NCBI GenBank assembly: GCA_029204225.1
Contig: MU831943.1
Span: 31,525 to 95,524, forward strand
Length of the DNA: 64,000 bases
Direction: 5' to 3'
Source of the DNA: Diphasiastrum complanatum
Taxonomy: Eukaryota; Streptophyta; Lycopodiopsida; Lycopodiales; Lycopodiaceae
Numbering within the stretch: position 1 is the stretch's first letter; the number at the start of each line of letters is the position of its first letter. The translations under genes were made by a program, and so were the position numbers. The notes beneath the pieces are model-generated. The model saw only the letters and a list, made by a program, of their open reading frames with translations, had not been told where the DNA came from and did no database searches. Below are positions 11,247 through 23,470 of the stretch, one piece after another.

Positions 11247-13128
11247 AAATGCGATAGGAGTAAAAAAATAAACTACAGTAGTGTCTGGAGTGTCCAAAAG
11301 ATGTTATGCATATTCCAACTACCCTGTACACACTCAAGCACACCATCAAACCACCAAGTTTGACACACAAAGTATCATGCAAACACAATGCTCATATAGA
11401 GAGTCTACCACACTCTTGACCAACTGACTCGTCGTCCCCAATCTGACTTGAACACAAGTGGACCAAATGAGCGACATCATGGCTCAAACTGAGGAAATCC
11501 CACTACCACCATGAGACTTACATCCTCCATCTAGCTAGATTGACATCCTATCAGGCACTTACAAGCATAAGCCTATATAGCTGACATAAATGAGCGACTA
11601 AGGCTCAACCTGAAGAAATCTTACTGCCACCATAAGATTATATTCTCACCAGATAGACAACTAATAGATATAATGACAAGTCAATGAGCTAAAATGACTA
11701 CTTTGTTTCAAACGTAGCAAATGCATAAACACATAAAACTTCGACTTAGATCTAGACTCCCGTGACAAGGTAACATGCAAGCACACGTATGCAAACCTCA
11801 CCATAGGCTATACCTGAGTAGCTTGCCCATCTCCCAAAAATACTGATGATGATTTGTCTGTCCTACATTCCATGTAGGCTCAACTTCCCATGCTTGACAT
11901 TGCCAATTTTGATTTGACCAGTGTATAGGCCTCCCACCAAGGAGCCTATCTCCCCACACACGATGGACTAGATGAAGAACATCCACTATGCATACAAAAC
12001 GTATCATACCTGAGCAACTACAACATCTCCCTAAGTTCCACTCCAATGGAGTCGTCATCCACATACTATGCTCACCTGATGTCTCCGATCCTGGTCACCA
12101 TCCTAATAAGCAAGCCAATCTCTAGAATATCACCTACTCCTCCTGGCTCCTAGCAGTGTCGCTCGCTCTCCCTGGCTATGTGCCACACGACACCATGCCA
12201 ACACAAGCTCATCCATGAGACGCCGCTCACGGGATCCCGAGACTATTGGCTCTGAGTGATTTCCTCTAGGCTTCTTGATCTCATTATCTGTGGATTTGAA
12301 TCAAACAGGTTCCAACACATGTGCAAGCCTAGACTCCTACAAATACAGCTAAATGCATGAAAGCTATAGATAGCTTATCCACACCCGTGATGGTAGATGT
12401 CTCCCCATCGATGCCAATGCCAATGACTGGCCCCCTGCTGTAATGCCAACTTGTACTCCCAAATGAGCACATCATGAAGTCCTATCAATGTCCCCTCCAA
12501 TAGATCACTAGTAAAACACTCACCATAGTCTTTGCCCTCTGATCACACCCAACCATGCAATCTGCATCAGCTCTCCAACCTAGAGCTAGCTCCCAAAGCT
12601 TCATGCTTTGCCCATTTGCGTTTGCAGCATCTTGTTCCATCGTGAATCGCCCCTATAAGTTCTGTCCAATCCAATGACCCAAGTCCAATATGAAATAGCT
12701 GCCCCCTGATGATCATCCCTGCAGTGCTATCCCTATCAGGTATCTCAATGCCATCACCGATCTCGAAGATCTAAGTACCTACCCTGTAGTGCCCCACCTG
12801 TATTTCTCCAAGCTAGCTCCAAGATGCTCCTGTGAATGATTCCAAAACATTCTCTGATAATACACTGAGATGTTAACTCCAAAGCCACCACCAAGTCTCT
12901 CACATGACTGCGCATGCCAATATCCCTCCAAGTGAACCTGTGAGATCTTCCAAACCAAACGATATAAACTTTTTTTTCTGGATCAAAACACACACAGAGA
13001 ATGTGCGTGAGTAGAGCATAAAATAAAAGAATAGAAACGAAATAGCTGTGCATGAAAGTCTGCCAACGAGGGTAGCCAAGCAGCCTGATCAACAAGCAAA
13101 CACAATTTCATCATCTCCCTAGGTCGAA
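11247..13128. other. Non-coding, probably internal region of a decayed minus-strand element
   Basis: No RT or RNase H frame is visible on the minus strand upstream of the PPT. A direct repeat (atgagcgac...ggctcaa.ctga.gaaatc) occurs at ~11468 and ~11591. One 113-codon minus frame (12754-13095) has no known features. It could be a non-autonomous LTR element with a non-coding interior. Confidence 0.35.
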
Positions 13129-14870
13129 GTGGATGAAGGCACATTCATGGTCAAAGATCAAAGCGCATTTTTTGATGATTCACGGTTTCTTGATTCCGGA
13201 GCAACTCAACACATGACCAATCAGGTCTTATATATTTCTAAACTCTCTACAAATCTGTTATCAGTAAGTAGAATTACAGATTTAGGTCATAGGGTAGAAT
13301 TCGAATCTGATCAATGCAAAATTAGTGATAGGAGTAATAAGATCCTTGCACTCGGCAAGAGAATGGTTACTTACATAGATTGGCACATTGTTATTCTGAG
13401 TCTAGTCAAGCCTTGAAAACCTCTGTTCTAATCAATAAAGCACTACTATGGCATCATCGCTTAGGACACTTGAATTATACATCTATTTTGAACATGTCCA
13501 AACAATCCATGGTTTTTGATCTCGACTATCCTTCTAGTAAAGTCGATCTCCCTGTCTGTCATAGCTGCATCTTTGGAAAGCAGGCTAGGAATCCTTTTAG
13601 ATCAAACCATATGCATGCAGCAAAAGGTCTGTTAGATGATGTTCATATAGATATATGTGGATCTATGCAAACTCCCTCATTGCTAGATGCAAAACGTTTG
13701 ATTACCTTTATGGACGAATTTTCCAGAAAAATAGTTGTTTATTTATTAAATAGAAATCAGAGGCTTTCATTAAATTCACACAATTCAAAGAGCATGTTGA
13801 GAATAAAACTGGCAAACGAATCAAAGCACTCAGGTCAGATAACGGGGAGGTATACATCTCCACCGAATTCAAGAAGTATTGTATTAACAACGACATTGAG
13901 CAACAATACATTACCTCCTATTTGCCTCAGTCAAATGGTCTTGTTGAGAGAAAGAACATAACCTTAGTTGAATCGGCAAAGTGCATGTTATCAAATGCGA
14001 CACTTCCGATGTGCTTCTGGGCTGAAGTTATTTCAGCAGCAACCTATACTTAGAACAAATGTCCTACTAAAGGTCTCTCAGACAAAACACCATTTGAATT
14101 TTGGACATGTACCAAACCTTCTTTATCAAACTTACGAGTTTTTGGATGTATTGCTTTTGCGCAAAAACCTTGTGATCTCAAGAAGAAGCTCGACTTCCAG
14201 AGTATCAAATGTGTTTTCATCAGCTACACTACTTCAAATCAAGCCTACAAGTTGTTCGATCCCATCGAGTTAAAGATATTCACTAGCTGGTATGTCATCT
14301 TCATCGAAGATCAGTTTCAAGACCTCAAAGGAAAGGGCAGTCCCCATGTAGCCGAACTGTCAGATTCTCCTAACGCATTGAACTTTCCAGTTCTGTAGGC
14401 GACTATTCCTAGTGAAAGACCAAGCTCTTCTACTTTCGACGAACAACAAATCAACAATGAATCAGAAGGTGATGATGTTGCAGATCAGCAACTACAGTAT
14501 GATGGAAATGATTAACTTCCTCTATTACTCATAAGATCTTCAAAAATTAGCAGACCACCTAACTTGTATATCGACGAGTCTATAGCCTACCTTGTTCAGG
14601 AACCGACGTCTGTCCAAGAGGCACTTAGTCAGTCTGATTTAGATCTCGGGAAAGAAGGTATGGATAAAAAGTATTCATCTCTTATCAAGAACTAGACATG
14701 GACAATTGTCAAATTACCTGCTAGCATAAACATAGTTGATTGCAAATGGATTTTCAATGTCAAGTACAATGCAAATGAAGCATCAATAGAAGAAAGGCAC
14801 GACTTGTCACCAGAGGATTTTCTCAGGTATACAACGTCGATTACATTGTATATATAGCTGTTCATATTCA
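13129..14870 (+). pseudogene. Ty1/copia Pol remnant: protease, integrase, start of RT
   Basis: The fragments read in order in shifting frames. They are: the protease active site FLDSGATQHM; the pre-integrase region LLSVSRITDLGHRVEF and WHHRLGHLNY with CHSCIFGKQ; the integrase with SDNGEVY and, 35 residues on, the intact Glu in NGLVERKN; integrase C-terminus LRVFGCIAF; then DCKWIFNVKYN at the start of RT. Stops and frameshifts occur repeatedly (near 13380, 13800, 14050, 14395). Most of RT and RNase H is missing: only ~0.65 kb separates the RT start from the PPT at 15526. The 5' LTR and gag are also absent. Confidence 0.85.
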
Positions 14871-15525
14871 TACAGTTTACTATGAAGTTAAGAAGAAGCA
14901 TTTGAATAGTTAGCTCTCTCTCTCTCAAGCCTACGAGCTTGAACACTCCTGAGCATTCTAGCTCACTTCTTAGAGTTGTTTTAAAGATTGCTATTGTGGT
15001 ACTGCTTATCAACATTGTGCTTAATTCAAACTTTCATATTAGCTGCTCAGAGATAGCATAGAGTACACGGCTTCGATCCGCAACCTATTGTACTCATTTA
15101 CTTCTGTTTTGTTTTCATACTGAATCAATACTATCTTTTATTGCGTTCATCTTCGTCTCAGAATGTATGCGTTTTTGTAGTTCTTCACGACCAATTGTTT
15201 GTCTAGCGATTTGCGAATGATTCGCGACAAATTATTTGTTTGATAATTCAATGCGTTTGGCTACGTAATCTCTGTAGTACTGATAATTTCAAAGTTCGTT
15301 ACTATAAGATCAAATGTGATTTCTATCGTTATTGTTTTGTTTGAAATTAATAGTCATGCATTGAGAAAGAGGAAGATAGCTTATTCTGCCATGCACGAAA
15401 AGTTTTCTTTCTAGACGTTCAAATTATTTTTATCCGAGTTCGTTTCTTTTCGAGTTCGACCTATCTTTCACACACCTCTTTCTGACAATGAGCTTGGATG
15501 CACACAAAGTTTTTGTGTGGATTCA
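14871..15525. other. Copia 3' internal region without coding signal
   Basis: Sequence between the truncated RT and the PPT. No RT or RNase H motif is readable, so this part is deleted or very decayed. Confidence 0.45.
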
Positions 15526-15538
15526 AATTAAGGGGGAG
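15526..15538 (+). promoter_or_regulatory. Polypurine tract of plus-strand copia
   Basis: The sequence ttaagggggag lies directly before TGTTGG. This is the standard copia PPT/3' LTR junction. Confidence 0.8.
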
Positions 15539-16627
15539 TGTTGGATTTATCCTCAAATCTATCTTTAATCTACATCCATTCATTCATCTAGTGTCTTTAG
15601 TTTTACTCATGTTTCTTACAATCAGTAGAAATACCCGCGAATAGCTAATAGTTGGGTTCAACAACGACAAAGAGTATCGAAGGTATTCAAACTATCAAAT
15701 GTTAACAGAACATGTTTCCACTTTTTGTGAAGCTAACGACTTGCCCTCACTGTTTTTAGCAAGTAATTTATGGGAAGCTCAATTTGATAAGTGACAATGC
15801 AATTTGGTTAACCTTGCGATCTACGACCAAATAGTTGACTTCAACTATCATTTGGATAAGCCTAAACGACGTTCATAACTAGCATAAATAGTTTATTATT
15901 TTCTAGGTTAAGATTTGATCAATGAATAGAAGCTATTGATCTTGGAGATTAATATAACACTTTGCTAGAAACGCTTACTACTTATTAGCAGAAGTGCATC
16001 AGACAAACTCAATTAGATACTCAAAGATAGTTTCGAGTATGCGGTTACATCCACTATTGTTTTGTGCTCACGATTAATCCGATTTGTACATTCTACTAAC
16101 TGAATTAGTTATACAGTTTAATCACATTTAGTATTATGTCAGAATGATCAAATGCTTCTCTGTTCTATTGTAATCCGATTATATTTTTTTGAACTATCAA
16201 ATACTTCGATACAGTAGTTATATTCGATACAACAATGCTCAATATGCTATGTTTGTTTACAAAATCAATCTAATAGAATCTAATGATTTCAAAGTTATAA
16301 TCAATTATAATCGAATATGGGGCATTAGGAGAAGAATTATTTCGTAGAGCCCGATAGTGCATATATCGAATGCAACCTTTTCTCTATCGAGCATCCTTTT
16401 CTTCTTTTCATAGAAACTGTGCAAATAATGTAGGTTGTGTATTGTATTTGATGACATCAACCATCACTTCATAGATTGGAAGGACACCAAAAGGTTACTT
16501 GAATTCATATTGGTATAGTATGGCTCAAGATAACTAAGACAAAATTGAACTTATTGCATAGGGAAGGATGTTAGAGTGCTAGGAATTAGGTCTACCAGCC
16601 CCACATACTAGTCTCAAACCCCCAACA
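15539..16627 (+). mobile_element. Candidate 3' LTR of plus-strand copia
   Basis: It starts TGTTGGATTT right after the PPT. The first good inverted match downstream is CCCCCAACA ending at 16627, which gives TGTTGG/CCAACA ends and a length of ~1.09 kb. The start is secure. The end is a guess because no second LTR exists here for comparison. Confidence 0.45.
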
Positions 16628-16757
16628 TCAATATGCGAGGTCTAGTCAACAAAGGAACAACATGCAAGGCCTATTCAACAAAGGAACAACAAGGAGAAGG
16701 TCATGCATCTACGCAACCAAAGATTAGACCAAGCTGAGGATATTGATATGACCAAGA

Positions 16758-17148
16758 TATCAAGAGATAAACACTTGAGATGGACATAGAAACACAAGAG
16801 ATGAATTCTCCACAAAGAAAAAAACTCTGATTATTATTTCTCCATGCAGGTACAACTATTTATGGCTTCAAAAATGTCATTTGGACACTTGCCCCAAACT
16901 TGACCTAATTTGAAAACTTCTAGGTACCTCACCAAAAACCTAGTTTTTAGTGACTAGATGCAATGTATCTATATTAGCCAGTTAGAATGGGCCCAAATCC
17001 GACCTCATTCACTTAACTACTTGTCAAAAATAGTAAATCCACTATTTAGGTCCTTATTGACAAATACAAAACTATCTCTAAGTTGAGATTTTAAGCTAGC
17101 CTCCAAAAATGCAAATAAACCAACAAAACTAGTTGGCAATTTGTCACA
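16758..17148 (-). mobile_element. Truncated 3' LTR of minus-strand copia
   Basis: From accaagatatcaagag to ttgtcaca this segment matches 19612-20009 almost throughout (shared phrases caggtacaactattta, cttctaggtacctcacc, gtcaaaaatagtaaatcc). Similarity stops abruptly at 16758, while the other copy continues ~240 bp further, so this LTR is truncated on its left side. Confidence 0.8.
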
Positions 17149-17682
17149 CTCCGTCTTCAACTAGTTCTACCACACAACTTTGATCCATTTTAAGAATGAT
17201 CTCTATACTAAGTATAGACCTCCTTTCTATGCTTTTATAGTAACTTCCATAATTGATATAGAGAATAGTGTCCAAATTAGATGTTTCACTATTTCTTACA
17301 TCAATTTTACACATCAAGATGTAACTATAACATGAAGAACCAAATAGGATGTAAATGTAATGATTTCTCTATGCTTTAGACTTTGAACTATCTGAAAAAT
17401 AATAGTAACCAAACAATAAATGATAGTTGTCATCCAATGCTTTGCATGTCTCCTCCATTTTTGTCCTTTCTTAATATGTCTTCACCATGAAAATCAATGA
17501 ATGAGCCTCCATCTCCATCTTGATATTCTATTTGACCATCAAAGGCATTGAACAATTTTTTTTTTCCAGATCCATTGGTTGCATTCATTCCATGAAAACC
17601 ACCATCCACTTACATAGCATCATCTACACAAGAAGATGAACCAAAACATGTGAGTAAAGCAAAGTTTGTACTTTCAACTTGC

Positions 17683-18069
17683 TTACCCACCATCCAAAGA
17701 ACAATCTTCATCACCACCAAAAATGTTAGATTGATCAACACCAACAACATCAAGCTTATCCACATTCTCCTCTTCAAAGAGAACATCCTTAGAAATGCGA
17801 ACTTTCTTTGACATAGGAATGTAAACCCTATAAGCTTTCCTTACTTCACTATAGCCAATAAAGATTCCCTTTAAGAATCCAAAAGATGAGTTTACATAGC
17901 AAGAACTACCAAAGACCTTCAAATGCTCCATCCTTGGCTTCTTACCAAAAAGAACTTCAAATGAACTCTTACCATCCAAGTCTTCATTTGAGTACCTATT
18001 GCAAACAAAGTTTGCACACATCAAAGCTTCACCCCAAGATGACTTAGGAAGATTTGCATTCACCCTCAT
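17683..18069 (-). pseudogene. Copia integrase C-terminal fragment
   Basis: This minus-strand frame matches the region after the catalytic core of copia integrase: LPKSSWGEALMCANFVCNR, FEVLFGKKP, LKVFGSSCYV, FIGYSEVRKAYRVY, RISKDVLFEEE. The catalytic Asp/Asp/Glu part, protease, RT and RNase H are absent. It sits downstream of the gag at 18180-18896 in the same element, so the element is internally deleted. Confidence 0.85.
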
Positions 18070-18179
18070 GGATTTACATCATTGGTTAGCAAACAAGAAG
18101 ACATCAAAAAATCATCATCATTTGAATTTTGATCACCAACACCATCCTCATAAAAAATGAATTGCCTTGATTTTCCTCT

Positions 18180-18896
18180 TCATCTCTCTTTTTTCTTGAA
18201 GCAATCACTTGAAAAATGCCCTTTGACTCCACAATGAAAGCATTTTAACTTGGATCTATCTTTCTTCTTGCCAACAAAAGTAGAAGTCTCACCTTGATCT
18301 TGACCCTTTGACCACTTGCTTTTGCCTTTGCCCTTGAACTTGCCCCTTAAGAACATAGCCTCCTCCTCTCCAACTTGAGAAATGGAAGTAGATCCTCCTC
18401 TTGATAGAAGCCTAAACTCCTCATTCACCAAGATCTCTTGCAAATCCACCGTCCATGAAAAAGTCCTTTGAACTTTGAACAAGATTAGCATGATCATCCA
18501 GTAAGCATTAAGAACAACTTGAACAAGTCCTATCTCCTTAATGCTTTCATCAATACATGCTAGCTCGTCATTGAATGCCTTAACCCTCAAAACAAAAGCA
18601 TGAGCACTTTCATCCTTCTTTTGCATACATTGAAAGATTTTCCTCCTAAGGGTTAGTACCCTTGATGTAGACTTGGACTCATAAAGCTTTTTCAAAGCTT
18701 CCCAAGACTCACTTGATGAAGTACACTTACCAATTTCCTTGAGAAGTTCATTAGTCACATTCATCTTGATCACATGTAAAGCTTTCTTTGCCCTCTTGTG
18801 ATACCTCAATTGATCTTGTAGTGCCAAAAGTCTCTCCTCCACACCTACAACAATATCCATCAAATCATTCATCTCAAGCAAAGATTTCATCCTCAC
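18180..18896 (-). CDS. Copia Gag (UBN2 type) with CCHC knuckle
   Basis: A 238-codon minus-strand frame. A helical copia Gag core spans residues ~15-180 (SSESWEALKKLYESKS, LTLRRKIFQCMQKKDES, HAFVLRVKAFNDELA). A basic linker (GKFKGKGKSKWSKGQ) and a zinc knuckle CFHCGVKGHFSSDC near the end follow. Gag would package the element's RNA. The N-terminus is probably shorter than the full family length, because related sequence seems to continue upstream out of frame (18914-19114 region). With pol deleted, this element could only move with help from another copy. Confidence 0.75.
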   Translation of the reverse strand: MRMKSLLEMNDLMDIVVGVEERLLALQDQLRYHKRAKKALHVIKMNVTNELLKEIGKCTSSSESWEALKKLYESKSTSRVLTLRRKIFQCMQKKDESAHAFVLRVKAFNDELACIDESIKEIGLVQVVLNAYWMIMLILFKVQRTFSWTVDLQEILVNEEFRLLSRGGSTSISQVGEEEAMFLRGKFKGKGKSKWSKGQDQGETSTFVGKKKDRSKLKCFHCGVKGHFSSDCFKKKER

Positions 18897-19364
18897 CTTC
18901 CAAGTAGAATAATTTGTTGCCTATCATTGCCTTCCAACATGAAGAGGTTGCCATGTTGACCTTCTCTTTGAACCTGTTCCAATGCACTAAGCACTCCCTT
19001 GAAAATCAACAAATGAAACTCAAGAAGAAATCACAAAGATATGGATGCCAACACCTAAGATTGAAACACACTCTTGAAAAAGTTCAGCAACTTAAAATCA
19101 AAAGATCTCATTAAATTTAGGGTTACTCCAAAAATGCAAAATATTGAATCAAGCAAAATCTATATGCAAAAGCTAGAATCTAGATATCTCATCTAATAGA
19201 ATGTACCATCCACAATCATGAGCAATTTTTGTCTCCACATTCCAGTAAGTGATTTCAAAAATCGGCCATCTACAAGTATTTTGACCTAAAATGACTTTAA
19301 GATCACAAAGATCCAAACTCTATACTTGAAACTACAAGATTTGAGCTAGAAGCACCTCCAAACT

Positions 19365-19373
19365 GATACCATG
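19365..19373 (-). promoter_or_regulatory. PBS of minus-strand copia
   Basis: The minus strand reads TGGTATCAG beside the LTR border (TGTGAAAAAAC on the plus strand), a shortened match to the initiator tRNA-Met PBS. Confidence 0.65.
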
Positions 19374-20009
19374 TGAAAAAACAAAGATCCAAAACACTTT
19401 AGTGGATCAACAAAATCTTGGGCCAATTTGGTTGCACATCTATAAATAGTTAGAAGATAGAAATCACTACTTTATGCATGCTAGAACTTAGAAATCATAA
19501 ACACTCATATATGACTTAGTACTGTCCCTGTTCGTATAGTAGTAGTAAAGTACAATACTTCACACATGTGGATCCAAATCTACCAAGAAATCAACATTCT
19601 ACACATAGAAAACCAAGATATCAAGAGAGAAACACATGAGATGGACATAGAAACACAAGAGATGGATTCTCCACAAAGAAAGAAACTTTGATTATTATTT
19701 CTACACGCAGGTACAACTATTTATAGCTTCCAAAATGTCATTTGGCCACTTGCTCCAAACTTGACCTAATCTGGAAACTTCTAGGTACCTCACCAAAAAC
19801 CTAGGTTTCAGTGACTAGATGCAATGTACTATGCTAGCCAATTAGAATGGGTCCAAATCCGACCTCATCCACTTATTTACTTGTCAAAAATAGTAAATCC
19901 ACTATCTAGGCCATTATTGACAAATATGAAACTATCTTTAAGTTGAGATTTCAAGTTGGCCTCCAAAAATGCCAATAAACCAACAAACTGGTTGACAATT
20001 TTTCACGTC
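19373..20009 (-). mobile_element. 5' LTR of minus-strand copia
   Basis: 637 bp from TGTGAAAAAAC to ATTTTTCAC. The ends are inverted repeats (TGTGAAAA/TTTTTCAC). The right 400 bp matches the truncated LTR at 16758-17148. The two LTRs differ at many positions, which suggests an old insertion. Confidence 0.75.
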
Positions 20010-20707
20010 TAATACCATGTCAAATGAAGGATGCCAAAATTTAAGGCCAACTACCCTTCAAATTGCACGGATATATGTAATCAAATTGTGGTGTACACAA
20101 CTAACTACAAAGAAGGGTTTTGCTTATGGGTTGCTTGTTTTTCATTATGTGGCAAAAGGATGGATGCTACATACATATTGACCTACACAACATGTGATCT
20201 CACATCCTTAAAGAATCGTCCAATATGTGTCTGATGTGCACATTGAAGTGGTGTGGGACAAAACAAGGGTTGAAGTTGTTTGTGACAAGAAAATGTGCTA
20301 AATGAACACTCATTTCACCTTAAAAAAAAGGCTGGTGATAATTGTAATCAAATAAATACTTTGCCCTAAAACTGAAATACATTGCTACTAAAGCCTTAGG
20401 GTTTGGTGGTGGTGGTGGAAACCACAAAATAGAAAAAGTATTCCAAATGGAGTATTATCATGCTGCCCAAAAAAAAGAGGAGTAATACTTTTGGGTTCCT
20501 TCCGAACCCTAATTCATTTATATCCTCTCCCTCTCCCTCTCTCTGGTAGAGTTGTTCTTTTCCCTTTTATTATCACGAGTGATCTTTTTTGTGCTCCTTA
20601 TTTTCCTCTCTTTGCTTCTGTTTTTGTTGTTTTTCAAGTAGGCGAGGGAAAAGGAGAAAATAAGAGGAAGAAGGGAGGGCGCTTGCCTTGGCGAAGGTGC
20701 GGTGGTG

Positions 20708-20770
20708 ATGGCGATAGCGATGAGGAGAGTTGCGCAAACCTCTGGTGATGGCGGCGAGCGAGAGAAGTAG
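20708..20770 (+). CDS. Upstream ORF 1, 20 codons
   Basis: From ATG at 20708 to TAG at 20768-20770. It begins MAIAMRRVAQ. It lies in the presumed leader of symplekin and does not overlap the main ORF. If the transcript starts near 20550 it would precede the main start. Confidence 0.4.
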   Translation: MAIAMRRVAQTSGDGGEREK

Positions 20771-20785
20771 CAGCAAGCAAGCATT

Positions 20786-20827
20786 ATGGTGGAAGCTGGG
20801 AGGAAACGTAGGGAGGCGCTGATTTGA
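20786..20827 (+). CDS. Upstream ORF 2, 13 codons
   Basis: From ATG at 20786 (context ttATGG, G at +4) to TGA at 20825-20827. Product starts MVEAGRKRRE. It is the last upstream ATG ORF I noted before the main start. Confidence 0.4.
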   Translation: MVEAGRKRREALI

Positions 20828-20932
20828 GCGCAGGCAGTTCAGGGTGATAGCAGCAGCAGCAACAACAAGGCAGGAAGAAATAGGAGGGTTATTCACAAGC
20901 TGTGGGTGCTAGCGAGAAGGAGAGGGAGAGAG

Positions 20933-21153
20933 ATGGAAATGGTGGGTATAATGGGAAACCAATCCAGGGAGCAGGCGGTTGCACTACTGAATGGTGCCAA
21001 GCTGCAGAGTGACATGGGTACTAAAGTAGATACTCTCAAGCAGCTGAAGGAGTTGGTTTTGCACAAGGATCCTTGGATGCTGCCTGAATTCGTGCCTCAC
21101 CTCATGGAGCTGCAGACCAATCCGGGCAGTCCAGTTCGCAAATACATTGCAGA
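20933..21153 (+). CDS. ESP4: Symplekin exon 1 (codons 1-73 + 2 nt)
   Basis: Start chosen at the first in-frame ATG (20933); two further in-frame Met codons follow within 20 bases. Encodes helices of the N-terminal HEAT domain: EQAVALLNGAKLQSDMGTKV and LPEFVPHLMELQ. It ends at GCAGA|GTATGAG. The split codon GA+A (Glu) is completed by exon 2, matching the family's SPVRK-x4-E-x2-EIGLK register. The frame reads on ~70 bases past the donor, but that tail does not resemble symplekin. Confidence 0.9.
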
Positions 21154-21922
21154 GTATGAGTTTTTATCATTCTTGCGTGGCAGAATTTTGGAAATATTCT
21201 TGACAGGTTTAATTTATTATGGTTAGATATTTCATCTGCAGTTCTGCTTGATTGATGCATTGTCTCTATTGAAGCCATCGTTTCAACTACTATTTAACTT
21301 TTCAGCTCAAGTTAGTTGGAGTCCACTTCATTTAGTGAAAATTATACTTAAAAAATAGGATTTTTTTATTTTCTAAGCACATACTCCTCCGTGGGGCGGA
21401 CTGGGACATGGCCTTAAGGGTTGTTTGTAACTTCCGGGGACGAGTGTGACATTTGGGTTGCAAATTAGGCATTCAACATGCTGGTCCATAACTATGAAGC
21501 TCTTCACTCGAGGCGTTCCCACCATGAATTGGCATATCTCATGTTTTAAAAATTGCAGCTCATACTGATTAAGGGTCTTTGAAAATGTACTGTGCCCAGC
21601 TACAACTGTAGATATTCAAGAAAATGCTGATTCTCATTGATTTTACGAGGTCAATTGTCTCTTCATATAAAGGCCGATTAAATTCCACATGAAACCAATC
21701 ACAAACTTATTGTATCAAACAAAAATAAATTCTATTGAAACCCAAACCTTTATCTCAAAGCTTTAGCCTGTAACCTATTTTACCATCAAGCATGAAGAAG
21801 ATCCGATTTAACACTTGTTCATCAAAGGTTTGATGTCATTAGTGAAAGATAGAAAACTTTGAATGAAAAGGAGAGATTATTTGAATTTGTTGCTCGATGC
21901 TGCTATGCAGGTTGGTTATAAC

Positions 21923-22239
21923 CGTAGTTGTCCGTTCTGGAACGCATTCCAAAGTTTGAATTTTTTTGGGGGGTTTAGGGCTGGTGGAAGTATTTCAAGG
22001 ATTTGATTGCTGGAAAATAACCTTGGCAATCTCAGCACTGGTTAAAAAAAAACAGCTACCAACCCTAGCGAGTGCCGGAAGTCTGGTGAGAATTTCAGCA
22101 CTGGGTAAACAGCTACTAACCCTAGTGAGGGCTGGAAATCTTGTGGGAAACCATAGCAGGGCCAACAAAATCCATTTTCCCATTGTTCTTGGCAAGCAGT
22201 AGTCAGTGGAAGATTCATGGATGTTATCACTAGTTGGAT

Positions 22240-22285
<46 letters not shown>

Positions 22286-22424
22286 CCAATTGCATGGCAG
22301 CAGCTAGCAGGGTACCAACTATATTATAGACGAGCTGGCTGTGACATTCTAAGTTATTGATTACTTTTAAACTTGTTTTGCAGCAATACGTTCTGACCCA
22401 TTTTGGTAGGAACAGGTTTTTGAA
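21923..22424. mobile_element. hAT-like MITE H, 502 bp
   Basis: Flanked by exact 8-bp duplications gttataac (21915-21922 and 22425-22432). The left end CGTAGTTGTCCGTTCTGG and right end ACCCATTTTGGTAGGAACAG match both ends of MITE G (57173-57782), so the two are one subfamily. The interior has a two-copy ~58-bp tandem repeat (cagcactgg.taaa...agctac.aaccctag.gag) and a (GA)n run at 22244-22284. There is no coding capacity. Confidence 0.8.
22244..22284. repeat. (GA)n microsatellite
   Basis: About 41 bp of pure GA inside MITE H. Confidence 0.9.
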
Positions 22425-23271
22425 GTTATAACCATGGTTGCATCCAAAATGTGTGTTGGTCCCTAATGTTTCAAAGCACTTTCTCATTTGCAGTATTAGA
22501 ACTTTGTCGACAGTTTAGAGTGATACTGTTTTTTAAAGTCATTATTGTTATCTTCTATAGTTTTTTTAATTTTTTGAAATCCTAAGTTTTATCAAGTCTT
22601 TAGTAGATAAGTTTCGTATTTAAAATAAGCCTCCCATATTGGTTTTACCATTGTATAGTAGTGTTGATCATTAAACCCCAGGTAAAAGAAAAGCCCTAAT
22701 CACAGTTGCATTTTGTTTCAAAATATAGTAAGTATTTCAAAATCCTCTAGGAATTTTGTAGCAATCTATTTTGGAACAACTTTATTGAAACATTGTTAGG
22801 GGAAGTTAGAAATAATTAGTTTGGGACAAATTGTTGCCTGTAGAATCCATCTAGTGATGAAGTATGAACTCTAGTGATTGATCCATTGATGTGTAATTAC
22901 ATTTATTGATAAGTGGTATATGTTTTGAACTCTAGTCGTGATATCTCTAATACAAAACATTGTGTATATATCTATTGGGTTGTTATTTATAGATTTTAAT
23001 TAAGGTATAGAGATTATATATAATAGAAAACAATTTCTAAAATCCTTATAGCATAAGCTTGTACTACAAATCTCTATAGTAGATTTTTTTGTATAGTTTT
23101 TAAACTTATCATTCCATGGGCATATATAGATAATAGCTTTTTACTAGGGTAGACATCATATATGTTGTATGTTATTTATTTCATAGTTACTAGAATATTC
23201 AAACGTTTTCGTTAAAGAATTTGGAATGAATATGGCAATCTCAAATACGTATACTAACAAATATGCCACAT

Positions 23272-23371
<100 letters not shown>

Positions 23372-23470
23372 CTCATAGTTCTACGTGAGGTAAAATGGGG
23401 ACATTATTTTGGGTGGCTAGGGCTAATTAGGGGGGGGGGAGGGGTACGTAGCCTACAAACCTATAAAAGA

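Larger units (their letters stand above)
20010..20932 (+). promoter_or_regulatory. Symplekin promoter and 5' leader
   Basis: Between the copia LTR and the start codon. A TATA-like tttatat at 20518 is followed by a pyrimidine-rich patch (cctctccctctccctctctct, 20522-20542), typical of plant core promoters. aaccctaat (20505) resembles a telo-box. The leader (roughly 20550-20932) is rich in gcg/gag and has two uORFs. The transcription start is inferred from these elements, not shown. Confidence 0.5.

Noticed and set aside
20010-20030. Second PBS-like taataccatgtc next to the copia LTR
   Set aside because: Only part of the PBS matches and no LTR border follows.
20906-20932. Upstream extension of the symplekin frame from a GTG
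   Set aside because: GTG is not a likely plant start here; the ATG at 20933 starts the conserved N-terminus.
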